Shown here: in pieces, positions 1 through 6,856 of the stretch
Layout: each line of letters begins with the position of its first letter
Numbering within the stretch: position 1 is the stretch's first letter
NCBI GenBank assembly: GCA_045222295.1
Contig: JBGUXP010000003.1
Span: 218,948 to 282,947 of the forward strand
Reading direction: 5' to 3'
Origin: Colimorpha sp045222295
GTDB taxonomy: Bacteria > Bacteroidota > Bacteroidia > Bacteroidales > P3
DNA length: 64,000 nt
Program-made: the position numbers and the translations under genes
Notes under the pieces: generated by a model
The model's database searches: none
What the model saw: only the letters and a program-made list of their open reading frames with translations
Told to the model about the DNA's origin: nothing

Positions 1-180
1 GTCATCCTCGATGCTTCTGTCACCGTCAAAAGTTCCCCAGAACTCCAGAGCGTTGACAAACTCATCCTCCACGAAGGCACCAAGGTAACCATCTCCGAAT
101 CCCTCGCCGGTTGGCACAAAATCACACTCGCCGACGGCACATCGGGATGGTGCCAGTCCAACCTACTCGAAAAAATATGA
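1..180 (+). CDS. C-terminal end of an SH3-domain protein (BatE-like), 5' partial
   Basis: The frame is open from base 1 and gives 59 residues ending in ...GWCQSNLLEKI. The pattern (VTVKSSPE near the start, LHEGTKVTI, then W-KITLADGTSGW) is that of a bacterial SH3 domain. In Bacteroidetes such a domain, following TPR repeats, ends the BatE protein of the Bat aerotolerance-type operon, so the missing upstream part may be batE; this is inference from the domain end only. Its TGA overlaps the ATG of the next gene (ATGA at 177-180), which indicates translational coupling. Confidence 0.75.
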   Translation, partial: VILDASVTVKSSPELQSVDKLILHEGTKVTISESLAGWHKITLADGTSGWCQSNLLEKI

Positions 181-1511
181 AACACCTGCTCCTTATAGCC
201 ACTTTCTGTCTCCTCGCCCTCACCTCCCGCGCACAGACAATCACCTATGCCACCGACACCACCTGTGGTTGCGACATCTTCTTTGTCGACGGCATCCAGA
301 CTACCAAGGAGAACAACCTCTATGGCTTCCGTCGTGCCGACGGCACCGTCATTTCACCCAACATCTTCCGTTACGTCGACAAGTTTTCCAATGGCTATTG
401 CAAGGTGTGGGTCGACGACCCCGACTATCCCGTTGAACCCGGTCAAGAGCCGCCGCTCCTCGCAGGACTCATTGACTCTACGGGTCGCCAAGTCATCCCC
501 TGCCTCTATGATGCCGTCGAACTCCCCTCCTCTCACCGCATCGCCGTCTCAAAAAACAACCTCACTGGATACGCTGACCTCAACGGCAACATAGCCATCC
601 CAATCCAATACTTCAACGCCAGTTCCTTTGTCGACAATTACGCCGCTGTGGGTGTCATCATCGACTCCTTCTTTGTCCTCTACACCTTCATCGATACCCT
701 CGGCCGCCAGATCTTCCCCCCTGTCTTCCAAAACGCTCACCCTTTCACCGATGGTTTTGCCCCTGTGCGCCGCTACGACCGTTGGGGCATCATAGACACC
801 CTCGGCAACGAGGTCATCGCCATTCGTTACGAGAACATCACCATTCCCGACCACCACACACTCTTTGCTGGCGACTCCCTCGGCATGCACTTCTTTCGTC
901 TCCCCGACAATTCATCACCCATCACTCATCACTCTTCACTTCAACCCCTTACCCCTCCCTACTACTTTCCCGTCGCCCACCTCTCCGAAGGCCGCATTCC
1001 CGTCTTCCGTGACGGCAAACAAGGATTCCTCGACACCCTCGGCAACGAAGTCATCCCATGCATCTACGACGAAGTATCCATCTTCCGCAACGCTCGCGCC
1101 GCCGTCCGTAACAACGATCTCTGGGGCATCATTGACACTCTCGGAGACACCATCCTCCCTCTCCACTACCACGACCAGACACCCAAAGGCATGAAATATG
1201 TCTACTACGACAGCCTGGCACTCGTCGAACTTGACGGCCGCCTCGGTTTCGTCGACCTCCAAGGCAATCTCGCCATCCCCTTCTACTTCGACCAGGCCTT
1301 CCAGTTCTCCGAAGGCCTCGCCGCCGTTCGCCACAACGGCCACTGGGGCTATATCGACACTCATGGCGACATCTTCCTTCCCTTCATCTTCGACATCGCA
1401 TCCCCCTTCCAGTACGGCCGTGCCGACGTCTATTTCCAGGGACGCTACCATGCCATCGACCGCAACGGCCGCTGTGTGAAAAACTGCGATGAAATCATCT
1501 CATTCCGATAA
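177..1511 (+). CDS. Secreted WG-repeat protein
   Basis: 444 residues. I place the start at the ATG at 177 rather than the upstream in-frame ATG at 111, because 177 begins a clean signal peptide (MKHLLLIATFCLLALTSRAQ) and overlaps the preceding stop codon. About nine WG repeats follow, seen as units such as WGIIDTLGNEVI, QGFLDTLGNEVIP, LGFVDLQGNLAIP and WGYIDTHGDIFLP. WG repeats are taken to form beta-structured folds; no enzymatic function is known. The protein is probably periplasmic or outer-membrane associated. Bases 911-942 carry a simple CATCACT-type repeat coding for the segment PITHHSSLQ, which interrupts the repeat series. The family is secure, the role unknown. Confidence 0.85.
   Translation: MKHLLLIATFCLLALTSRAQTITYATDTTCGCDIFFVDGIQTTKENNLYGFRRADGTVISPNIFRYVDKFSNGYCKVWVDDPDYPVEPGQEPPLLAGLIDSTGRQVIPCLYDAVELPSSHRIAVSKNNLTGYADLNGNIAIPIQYFNASSFVDNYAAVGVIIDSFFVLYTFIDTLGRQIFPPVFQNAHPFTDGFAPVRRYDRWGIIDTLGNEVIAIRYENITIPDHHTLFAGDSLGMHFFRLPDNSSPITHHSSLQPLTPPYYFPVAHLSEGRIPVFRDGKQGFLDTLGNEVIPCIYDEVSIFRNARAAVRNNDLWGIIDTLGDTILPLHYHDQTPKGMKYVYYDSLALVELDGRLGFVDLQGNLAIPFYFDQAFQFSEGLAAVRHNGHWGYIDTHGDIFLPFIFDIASPFQYGRADVYFQGRYHAIDRNGRCVKNCDEIISFR
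911..942 (+). repeat. Period-7 CATCACT array inside the WG-repeat gene
   Basis: Degenerate copies of CATCACT (atcaccc, atcactc, atcactc, ttcactt) lie in frame and are translated as a Ser/His-rich linker. A near-identical array occurs in the next gene at 1698-1724. Confidence 0.7.
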
Positions 1512-1517
1512 GCAACC

Positions 1518-1540
1518 TTAAACATTTAAACCTTAAAGCT
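1518..1540 (+). repeat. Short TTAAAC-type intergenic array
   Basis: The 42-base gap between the WG gene and the RseC-like gene is largely filled by degenerate TTAAACC/TTTAAAC units. It belongs to the same class as the arrays at 38932-38965 and 43809-43838. Confidence 0.55.
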
Positions 1541-1553
1541 CTAATCTCTAACC

Positions 1554-1964
1554 ATGACCCATCCAGGAACAGTAATAGCCATCAAACCAGGATTCGTCAC
1601 CGTCCAAATCCTCTCAGTCTCCGCCTGCGCCTCCTGCCAGGCCCACTCCCGCTGCGGATTCGCCGAGTCGAAAACCAAGACCCTCGATATTCCATTTAAC
1701 ACTCATCACTCATCACTCAACATAGGTGACAAAGTCACCGTCACCATCGACTACTCCCGTGGTCTCCTCGCCACCTGGTGGGCCTACCTCCTCCCGGCAC
1801 TCCTCATCATCGCCGTTGCTGTCGGACTCTCTCTAGCCGCGTTGCCCGAGCCCGTCGTCATCCTCCTCACCTTCGCCGCCCTCGCGCTCTACATCCTCCT
1901 CCTCTTCCTCCTCCGTAAAAAACTCAACTCCAAATTCACCCTCACCCTTAGCGCCAAAAACTAA
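1554..1964 (+). CDS. RseC/SoxR-reducing-system family membrane protein
   Basis: 136 residues. The N-terminal part has the RseC-type Cys cluster (C25, C28, C34 in SACASCQAHSRCG), followed by two adjacent membrane helices (about residues 63-88 and 92-113) and a basic tail. RseC proteins in Bacteroidetes are often found with rnf electron-transport genes and are thought to act in redox or sigma-factor control; neither is demonstrated here and no rnf gene is in the window. A CATCACT-type repeat (1698-1724) is translated as NTHHSSLN just before the first helix. The ATG at 1554 gives the full-length family N-terminus. Confidence 0.8.
   Translation: MTHPGTVIAIKPGFVTVQILSVSACASCQAHSRCGFAESKTKTLDIPFNTHHSSLNIGDKVTVTIDYSRGLLATWWAYLLPALLIIAVAVGLSLAALPEPVVILLTFAALALYILLLFLLRKKLNSKFTLTLSAKN
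1698..1724 (+). repeat. Period-7 CATCACT array inside the RseC-like gene
   Basis: aacactcatcactcatcact lies in frame and is translated as NTHHSSLN at the boundary between the Cys domain and the first membrane helix. Confidence 0.7.
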
Positions 1965-1966
1965 GA

Positions 1967-1993
1967 ATTTAGAAATCAGAAATTAGAAATTCC
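1967..1993 (+). repeat. AGAAATT intergenic array
   Basis: Three degenerate copies of AGAAATT fill the 33-base gap before ruvC. The same unit is found at 5930-6005 and 38352-38385. Confidence 0.6.
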
Positions 1994-1997
1994 AACC

Positions 1998-2576
1998 ATG
2001 CTCATCCTCGGCATCGACCCCGGCACCCAAATTCTCGGCTACTCCATCCTTAACACCGATGGAGCCACTCCTGTCATCGAGGCTATGGATGTGCTCTATC
2101 TCAAGAAAATCTCCGAATTCAACCTCCGCATCCGCCAAATCTTCCTCTCCACCACCCGACTCATCGACTCCTTCCACCCCGACCACCTCGCCATCGAGGC
2201 CCCCTTCTTCGGGAAAAACGTACAATCAATGCTCAAACTCGGCCGTGCTCAAGGTGTCGCCATCGCTGCCGCCATCTCCCGCGACCTCTCTGTCACCGAA
2301 TATGAACCCTCTGTCATCAAGCAACATATTACTGGTAATGGCAACGCCTCGAAAGAGCAAGTAGCCGCCAACCTCCGGGCTATACTTGGTTTCGACCAAA
2401 GCCCACGATACCTCGACGCCACCGACGCTCTCGCCGTCGCCTACACTTGCCATCTCCACCTCAGCAACCCCCTCGCCGACCTCCAACAACAACTGGTTCC
2501 AAAACAAAAGAAACATAAATCAACAAAAAAACAATGGTCCGATTTCGTCTCCCAAAACCCCGACATCATAAATTAG
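1998..2576 (+). CDS. ruvC: Holliday junction resolvase RuvC
   Basis: 192 residues. RuvC cuts four-way DNA junctions symmetrically and works with RuvAB in recombination repair. The N-terminal MLILGIDPGT supplies the first catalytic Asp (D7). The middle AIEAPFFGKN and the late YLDATDALAVAY supply the other acidic residues of the RNase H-like active site. The length is slightly above the usual 160-185 because of a Lys-rich C-terminal tail. The start is the only ATG that keeps the D7 motif at the N-terminus. The 3' end overlaps the next gene by 43 bases, so the two are probably co-expressed. Confidence 0.95.
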   Translation: MLILGIDPGTQILGYSILNTDGATPVIEAMDVLYLKKISEFNLRIRQIFLSTTRLIDSFHPDHLAIEAPFFGKNVQSMLKLGRAQGVAIAAAISRDLSVTEYEPSVIKQHITGNGNASKEQVAANLRAILGFDQSPRYLDATDALAVAYTCHLHLSNPLADLQQQLVPKQKKHKSTKKQWSDFVSQNPDIIN

Positions 2577-3772
2577 GGATCCTCCTCCTCCTCCTCCTCG
2601 CCTCCTGTGGCAATACCCCCAAGAAACAGTTTGACCCACGCAAGATCAACTTCTCCGCCTCCCTCTCCCCCCTCCTCGACAACCAGCTCTACCCCTCTCT
2701 CCTCCTCGCCACCGGAAACTCCGACACCTCCTTCTATCTCTCCCTCACCGCTCCCGCCAACAACGCCGTTCTCCGTATTGTCATCGACTCCTCCGCCCTC
2801 AACTACGTCACCATACTCCAGGAAATACTCCCCTCCCGTGGGCAGGTATACTCCTTCCATCCCTCCATCAAATGGAAATATGACCAACTGCGCCTCCTCC
2901 GGCAACACCGTCCACTCGACCTCACATTCACCTGCTTCATCAACGACGAACAAGTCGACATCAAAAACCTCCACCTCGACGTCCGCTCCGTCAATGAATG
3001 CCCCCTCTCCCTCCGCCTCCCACAAAAACTCGGCGGCCAAATCGTCGACACACGCTTCCTCTTCGCCGCCTACGTCAACGAGGAGCACCCCTACATCCAG
3101 CAAATCCTCACCGACATCCTCGACCAGGGCATCGTCAACCGATTCTCCGGCTACCAATCCAACCGCACCAAGGATGTCACCGAGCAGGCCTTCGCCGTCT
3201 GGTACTACACCCTCAACCGCGGCATCTCCTACTCCTCCATCTCCTGCACCCCCAACCCCTCCCCTCGTGCCAACGTACAGCACATACGCTTCTTCGACGA
3301 AGTGCTCTCCTCCCGTCAAGCCAACTGCATCGATGCCTGCGTCTTCCTCGCCTCCATCCTCCGCAAGATTGGCCTCCGCCCCATCATCTTCGTCGAACCC
3401 TGCCACGCCTACCTCGGCTACTACACTGATAAAAAGGGTAAAAACATCGCCACACTCGAAACCACCATCACCGCTTGGGTCAACTTCCCTCAGATACGCA
3501 AAAACCTCGACCCAGACGGTCGCATCTCTGAACAAGACCTCCAGAAAATCTCCAAATACCTCTCTTCCAAACAACTCGAAGACTACAACAACCAACTCCT
3601 CTCCACAGACCAGCTCCTTATCCTCGTCGCACGCTCGCTCTTCGACAAGGCCTCTCAGTACAACCAGGACACCTACCTCGCCAACCGCGACCACTTCGCC
3701 GACCCCTCCGCCATCTCCTACCAACAGCTCGACATCCAATCCCTCCGCCAATCCGTCCAACCCATCAACTGA
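2534..3772 (+). CDS. Putative lipoprotein with transglutaminase-like domain
   Basis: 412 residues. The start at 2534 yields a lipoprotein signal (basic start, LGILLLLLLASC; lipobox Cys about residue 25). Around residues 258-300 the segment RQANCIDACVF followed by EPCHAYLGYY has the Cys-His spacing of the transglutaminase/papain-like fold (C265, H291); a following acidic residue would complete the triad. This suggests a periplasmic or outer-membrane protease or crosslinker-like enzyme, but the substrate is unknown. Codon use is extremely rich in C (TCC, CTC, ACC), even for this window. The first 43 bases overlap ruvC. Family assignment is moderate; function is inferred from fold only. Confidence 0.65.
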   Translation: MVRFRLPKPRHHKLGILLLLLLASCGNTPKKQFDPRKINFSASLSPLLDNQLYPSLLLATGNSDTSFYLSLTAPANNAVLRIVIDSSALNYVTILQEILPSRGQVYSFHPSIKWKYDQLRLLRQHRPLDLTFTCFINDEQVDIKNLHLDVRSVNECPLSLRLPQKLGGQIVDTRFLFAAYVNEEHPYIQQILTDILDQGIVNRFSGYQSNRTKDVTEQAFAVWYYTLNRGISYSSISCTPNPSPRANVQHIRFFDEVLSSRQANCIDACVFLASILRKIGLRPIIFVEPCHAYLGYYTDKKGKNIATLETTITAWVNFPQIRKNLDPDGRISEQDLQKISKYLSSKQLEDYNNQLLSTDQLLILVARSLFDKASQYNQDTYLANRDHFADPSAISYQQLDIQSLRQSVQPIN

Positions 3773-3803
3773 CAGAACTTCCAACAAAACCGTTATTAAT
3801 CAA

Positions 3804-3878
3804 ATGATACAAGCAACGGGAGGGTACCTCGTCAAGATTGGCGACACTCCGGCGCGGAAAATTGTGGTCATTCGATAA
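3804..3878 (+). pseudogene. Remnant of a T9SS C-terminal sorting domain
   Basis: A 24-codon ORF reads MIQATGGYLVKIGDTPARK and then IVVIR, which is the typical last strand pair of a type A T9SS sorting domain (G-Y-V-K...K-I-V). There is no signal peptide or upstream domain, and the preceding gene ends 31 bases before. I interpret it as the tail of a deleted or recombined secreted-protein gene. A chance match cannot be excluded. Confidence 0.5.
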
Positions 3879-3913
3879 AAAAATTAACAAAATTGTTAAA
3901 CATTTTTGTTAAT

Positions 3914-3950
3914 AGACGGACTGGGCAGACAACCCTGCCCGTCTGTTATT
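3914..3950 (+). terminator. Probable rho-independent terminator of the ruvC-lipoprotein operon
   Basis: Hairpin with core GGGCAG (3923-3928) pairing CTGCCC (3935-3940), extended by AGAC/GTCT, followed by gttattttac. Confidence 0.6.
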
Positions 3951-3990
3951 TTACAGAAATTCAGTACTATAGATAAAAAAAAACAAAATA

Positions 3991-4056
3991 CCACCTTCTT
4001 ACCAACTCCTTATCAACTCCTACCCAAACCCTATCACGGTAGGAGTTGATAGGGTT
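3991..4056. repeat. Intergenic palindromic repeat, copy 1
   Basis: TATCAACTCCTACC (4011-4024) faces GGTAGGAGTTGATA (4038-4051), with further degenerate half-sites outside. It is one of five copies in the window (also near 16070, 30190, 41170 and 53270), all between genes. It lies between the terminator at 3914 and the promoter at 4096. Confidence 0.8.
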
Positions 4057-4095
4057 ATCATTGGATGTACGCTCCCTACTGATGGCTAATTAAAT

Positions 4096-4127
4096 TTTGC
4101 TGGTTGAAAAAAAATTCGTACCTTTGC
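4096..4127 (+). promoter_or_regulatory. Bacteroidetes-type promoter of the caspase-fold gene
   Basis: TTTG at 4096-4099, 19 bases, then TAccTTTGC at 4119-4127; start codon 27 bases further. This is an exact match to the phylum's primary sigma factor consensus. Confidence 0.85.
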
Positions 4128-4153
4128 ATTTTGTTTTAGAATATAATCATTAT

Positions 4154-5929
4154 ATGAAAAAGTTTATACCCTTCGTACTTATCTCTCTATTGTTCACGTC
4201 CTTGCAGGCTCAGAACAACGAAAAAACTCTCAACCGCAGATACCAGAACGAAATCCGCGACTCCCTCACCCAGGTCATTCTCGGTCGCCAGAAAACCATG
4301 CAACGCTACGCCGAAAAGACCCTTGCCAACCTGCCCAACGACCGCAAGCTCTACGACGAGAGTTTCATCAAAGTTGAGGCCGACCTCATCGACACTTTCC
4401 ATGCCGACGGCTCAATGCACCTCGACCTCGTCTACCGCCTGAGTTACAACTGCAAACATATCGAGGGTTACACCGACGACTATCCTCTCGGCACCTACGA
4501 TGTCGACTCCTCCAACAGTGCCCGCGCCATCTGTGACCTCACAAAATACTTCGTTGCCAACGTGCTGGATGATGTCTTCCGCCCCGGAAAAGAGGCCGAG
4601 ATTACCATCTCCTCCTCTGCCGACGGCACCGAGTTCACCACCTCCGTCCCCTACAACGGCCTCTATGGCGACTTCCGCTACTGCCCCGTGACCTTCAACG
4701 GCGAACGCATTCGTGTCTCCGTCGACCGCTCCACAGGCATCAACAACAACTGCCAGCTGGCCTACATCCGTGCCCAAAGTGTCCGCGCAAAACTCGAGGA
4801 AACCATCCCGGCTCTGCGACAGACCATCAACGACTTCCGCTTCGTCGCCCACTCCTACAAGGACTCCATCAACACCCACTACTACCGCCGCTCCAGCATC
4901 GAGATTCGCGTGAGCGATGTCTTCGCCGAGACCGTCGCCCGCATGCAACGCCAGCGCATGGAGGATGCCTTTGTCGACCTCAACATTCCCTTCACCGAGC
5001 AGAAAAACCCCGACACCTATGTGCTCATCATCGCCAACGAGAACTACACCTGCAACCTCATTCCCGATGTCCCCTACGCCCTAAACGACGGCGACATACT
5101 CAGCCGCTACTGCACCCGCACCCTCGGCATCCCTGTTCGCCAGGTGAAGGTGCTCAACAACGCTTCGAAAGCAACCATCCTCTCCGAAGGCATCCACTGG
5201 CTTACCGACTTGGCCAAAGCCGTCGCCTCCCATAACGGTGACTCCGAGGTGCCACGCGCCAACATCATCATCTACTTCGCCGGCCACGGCTTTGTCGACC
5301 TCGACAACCAGCCCTATCTCATCCCCAACGATATCAACACCAAAGATATACAATCTCTCCAGAGGGGCCAAAAAAGCGGCTGCTCGCTCTTCGGTGGCAA
5401 GAAAAAGAAAACCGTCTCCGACACTGCCATCTATGACATCGTCCTCAGCAAGAAAGAGACCCGCCGCCTGGCTGAGCAGTGCCTCGCCGTCGAAGAACTT
5501 TGCAATATGTTCAACGCCAAGACAGTGCCTGTAAAAAACTTCACCCTCATGGTCGATGCCTCTTTCAACGGCATGGGTCGCGACGGAAAACCCATTGTCC
5601 GCGCCGACCGTCCACAAAGCAACACCAAAGGCAAGAAGAAAAGAAAATCGAACCTCCGCTCCGACGCTGTCGTCCTCCTTGCCGCCGACTTCGACCGCAC
5701 GGCCTATGCTTTCGATGATTACCGCCACGGTTTCCTCACCTACTTCCTCCTGAAAGAGATAAAGAGCCTCAAGGACAACATCTTCTCCAACACCTACCAA
5801 GACCTCTACGAGAACATCGCCCCAAAGGTCAGCAAAGAGTCGGCCCTGCAGAACAAGTGGCAGGAAATCTCCGGCTTCACCGGCGGCCGCTACAAGGACG
5901 AATGGCGCAGCACCAAAATCAGAAATTAA
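4154..5929 (+). CDS. Secreted caspase-fold (peptidase C14-like) protein with Ser at the Cys position
   Basis: 591 residues from the ATG at 4154; the longer in-frame start at 4097 lies inside the promoter. A signal peptide (MKKFIPFVLISLLFTSLQAQ) is followed by a family-unknown N-terminal region. From about residue 285 there is a caspase-like domain: YVLIIANENY, a predicted strand, then YFAGHG with catalytic His about 378. Where C14 enzymes have DAC, the sequence reads VDASFNG (Ser about 470; codon TCT), so the canonical nucleophile is missing. A Lys-rich loop (GGKKKKTV) sits between these motifs. It could be a pseudoenzyme, or use Ser. It stands alone with its own promoter. Confidence 0.75.
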   Translation: MKKFIPFVLISLLFTSLQAQNNEKTLNRRYQNEIRDSLTQVILGRQKTMQRYAEKTLANLPNDRKLYDESFIKVEADLIDTFHADGSMHLDLVYRLSYNCKHIEGYTDDYPLGTYDVDSSNSARAICDLTKYFVANVLDDVFRPGKEAEITISSSADGTEFTTSVPYNGLYGDFRYCPVTFNGERIRVSVDRSTGINNNCQLAYIRAQSVRAKLEETIPALRQTINDFRFVAHSYKDSINTHYYRRSSIEIRVSDVFAETVARMQRQRMEDAFVDLNIPFTEQKNPDTYVLIIANENYTCNLIPDVPYALNDGDILSRYCTRTLGIPVRQVKVLNNASKATILSEGIHWLTDLAKAVASHNGDSEVPRANIIIYFAGHGFVDLDNQPYLIPNDINTKDIQSLQRGQKSGCSLFGGKKKKTVSDTAIYDIVLSKKETRRLAEQCLAVEELCNMFNAKTVPVKNFTLMVDASFNGMGRDGKPIVRADRPQSNTKGKKKRKSNLRSDAVVLLAADFDRTAYAFDDYRHGFLTYFLLKEIKSLKDNIFSNTYQDLYENIAPKVSKESALQNKWQEISGFTGGRYKDEWRSTKIRN

Positions 5930-6005
5930 AATTTTAGGGATTAGAATTTAAAAATTAGAAATTAAAACCCTTAAACCCTAAACTTAGAAATTAGAAATAA
6001 AAAAT
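5930..6005 (+). repeat. Mixed AGAAATT / CCTTAAA intergenic array
   Basis: The 90-base gap after the caspase-fold gene is almost wholly composed of degenerate AGAAATT units and one CCCTTAAACCCTAAAC tract. No hairpin terminator is evident. Confidence 0.65.
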
Positions 6006-6019
6006 AAAAAAAAGATCTT

Positions 6020-6850
6020 ATGGATAAACTCATCATCACCGCCGCCATTTGTGGCGCAGAAGTCACCAAAGAACAGAACCCCAATGTCCCCTACACCGTA
6101 GAGGAAATCGTCCGCGAGGCCAAGAGCGCTGTTGACGCCGGCGCCGCCATCGTCCACCTGCATGTCCGCGAGGACAACGGCAAGCCCACCCAAAGTCACG
6201 TGCGCTTCCAGGAATGCACCGAGGCCATCCTCAAGGCATGCCCCAACGTTATCCTCATCCCCTCCACCGGCGGTGCCGTGGGTATGACCCCAGACGAGCG
6301 TCTCGACTCCACCAACACCACTCCCATCCCCGAGATGGCCACCCTCGACTGCGGCACCTGCAACTTCGGCGACGAAATCTTCGACAACACCATGCCCACC
6401 ATGCGTGCCTTTGGCAAGCGCATGATCGAGAAGGGTATCAAGCCCGAATACGAGTGCTTCGAGATGGGACACCTCGACACCATCCTCACCATGGCTCGCA
6501 AGGGTGAAGTGCCAGGAAATCCTATGCAATTCAACTTCGTCCTTGGCGTCCCCGGCTGCACCCCCGCCACCGTCGACAACCTCTGCTGGCTCGTCAACAA
6601 GATTCCCGCCGGCAGCACCTGGACCGCCACCGGCATCGGCCGTCACGCCTTCACTTTGGCTGCCCCCGCCATCGTCATGGGCGGTAACGTCCGCGTCGGC
6701 TTCGAGGACAACCTCTACCTCGAGCGCGGTGTCCTCGCCAAGAGCAACGGCGAACTGGTCGACAAAGTGGTCCGTATGGCCAAGCTTCTCGGCCGTCAGG
6801 TGGCTACCAGCGACGAAGCTCGTGAAATCCTCAGCCTCAAGAAAAGATAA
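6020..6850 (+). CDS. BKACE/Kce family beta-keto acid cleavage enzyme
   Basis: 276 residues, DUF849. The founding member, 3-keto-5-aminohexanoate cleavage enzyme (Kce), condenses its substrate with acetyl-CoA in lysine fermentation; the wider family acts on many beta-keto acids. Visible hallmarks are LIITAAICGAE at the N-terminus, the metal-binding HLHVRED (about residues 46-52), PSTGGAVGM and EYECFEMGHLD. Full length for the family. No other lysine-fermentation gene (kamA, kamDE, kdd, kal) is in the window, so the substrate cannot be named. It is followed after 6 bases by a secreted arginine deiminase, so the two are likely one operon. Confidence 0.85.
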   Translation: MDKLIITAAICGAEVTKEQNPNVPYTVEEIVREAKSAVDAGAAIVHLHVREDNGKPTQSHVRFQECTEAILKACPNVILIPSTGGAVGMTPDERLDSTNTTPIPEMATLDCGTCNFGDEIFDNTMPTMRAFGKRMIEKGIKPEYECFEMGHLDTILTMARKGEVPGNPMQFNFVLGVPGCTPATVDNLCWLVNKIPAGSTWTATGIGRHAFTLAAPAIVMGGNVRVGFEDNLYLERGVLAKSNGELVDKVVRMAKLLGRQVATSDEAREILSLKKR

Positions 6851-6856
6851 TAAACT

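Noticed and set aside
2607..3803. Long Ser/Thr/Pro-rich frame overlapping the lipoprotein gene
   Set aside because: It is a shadow produced by the C-rich codons of the real gene; only its last 24 codons (3804-3878) resemble a real protein.
4097..4153. Extended start of the caspase-fold gene
   Set aside because: The extra codons overlap the promoter's -7 box and place charged residues before the signal peptide.
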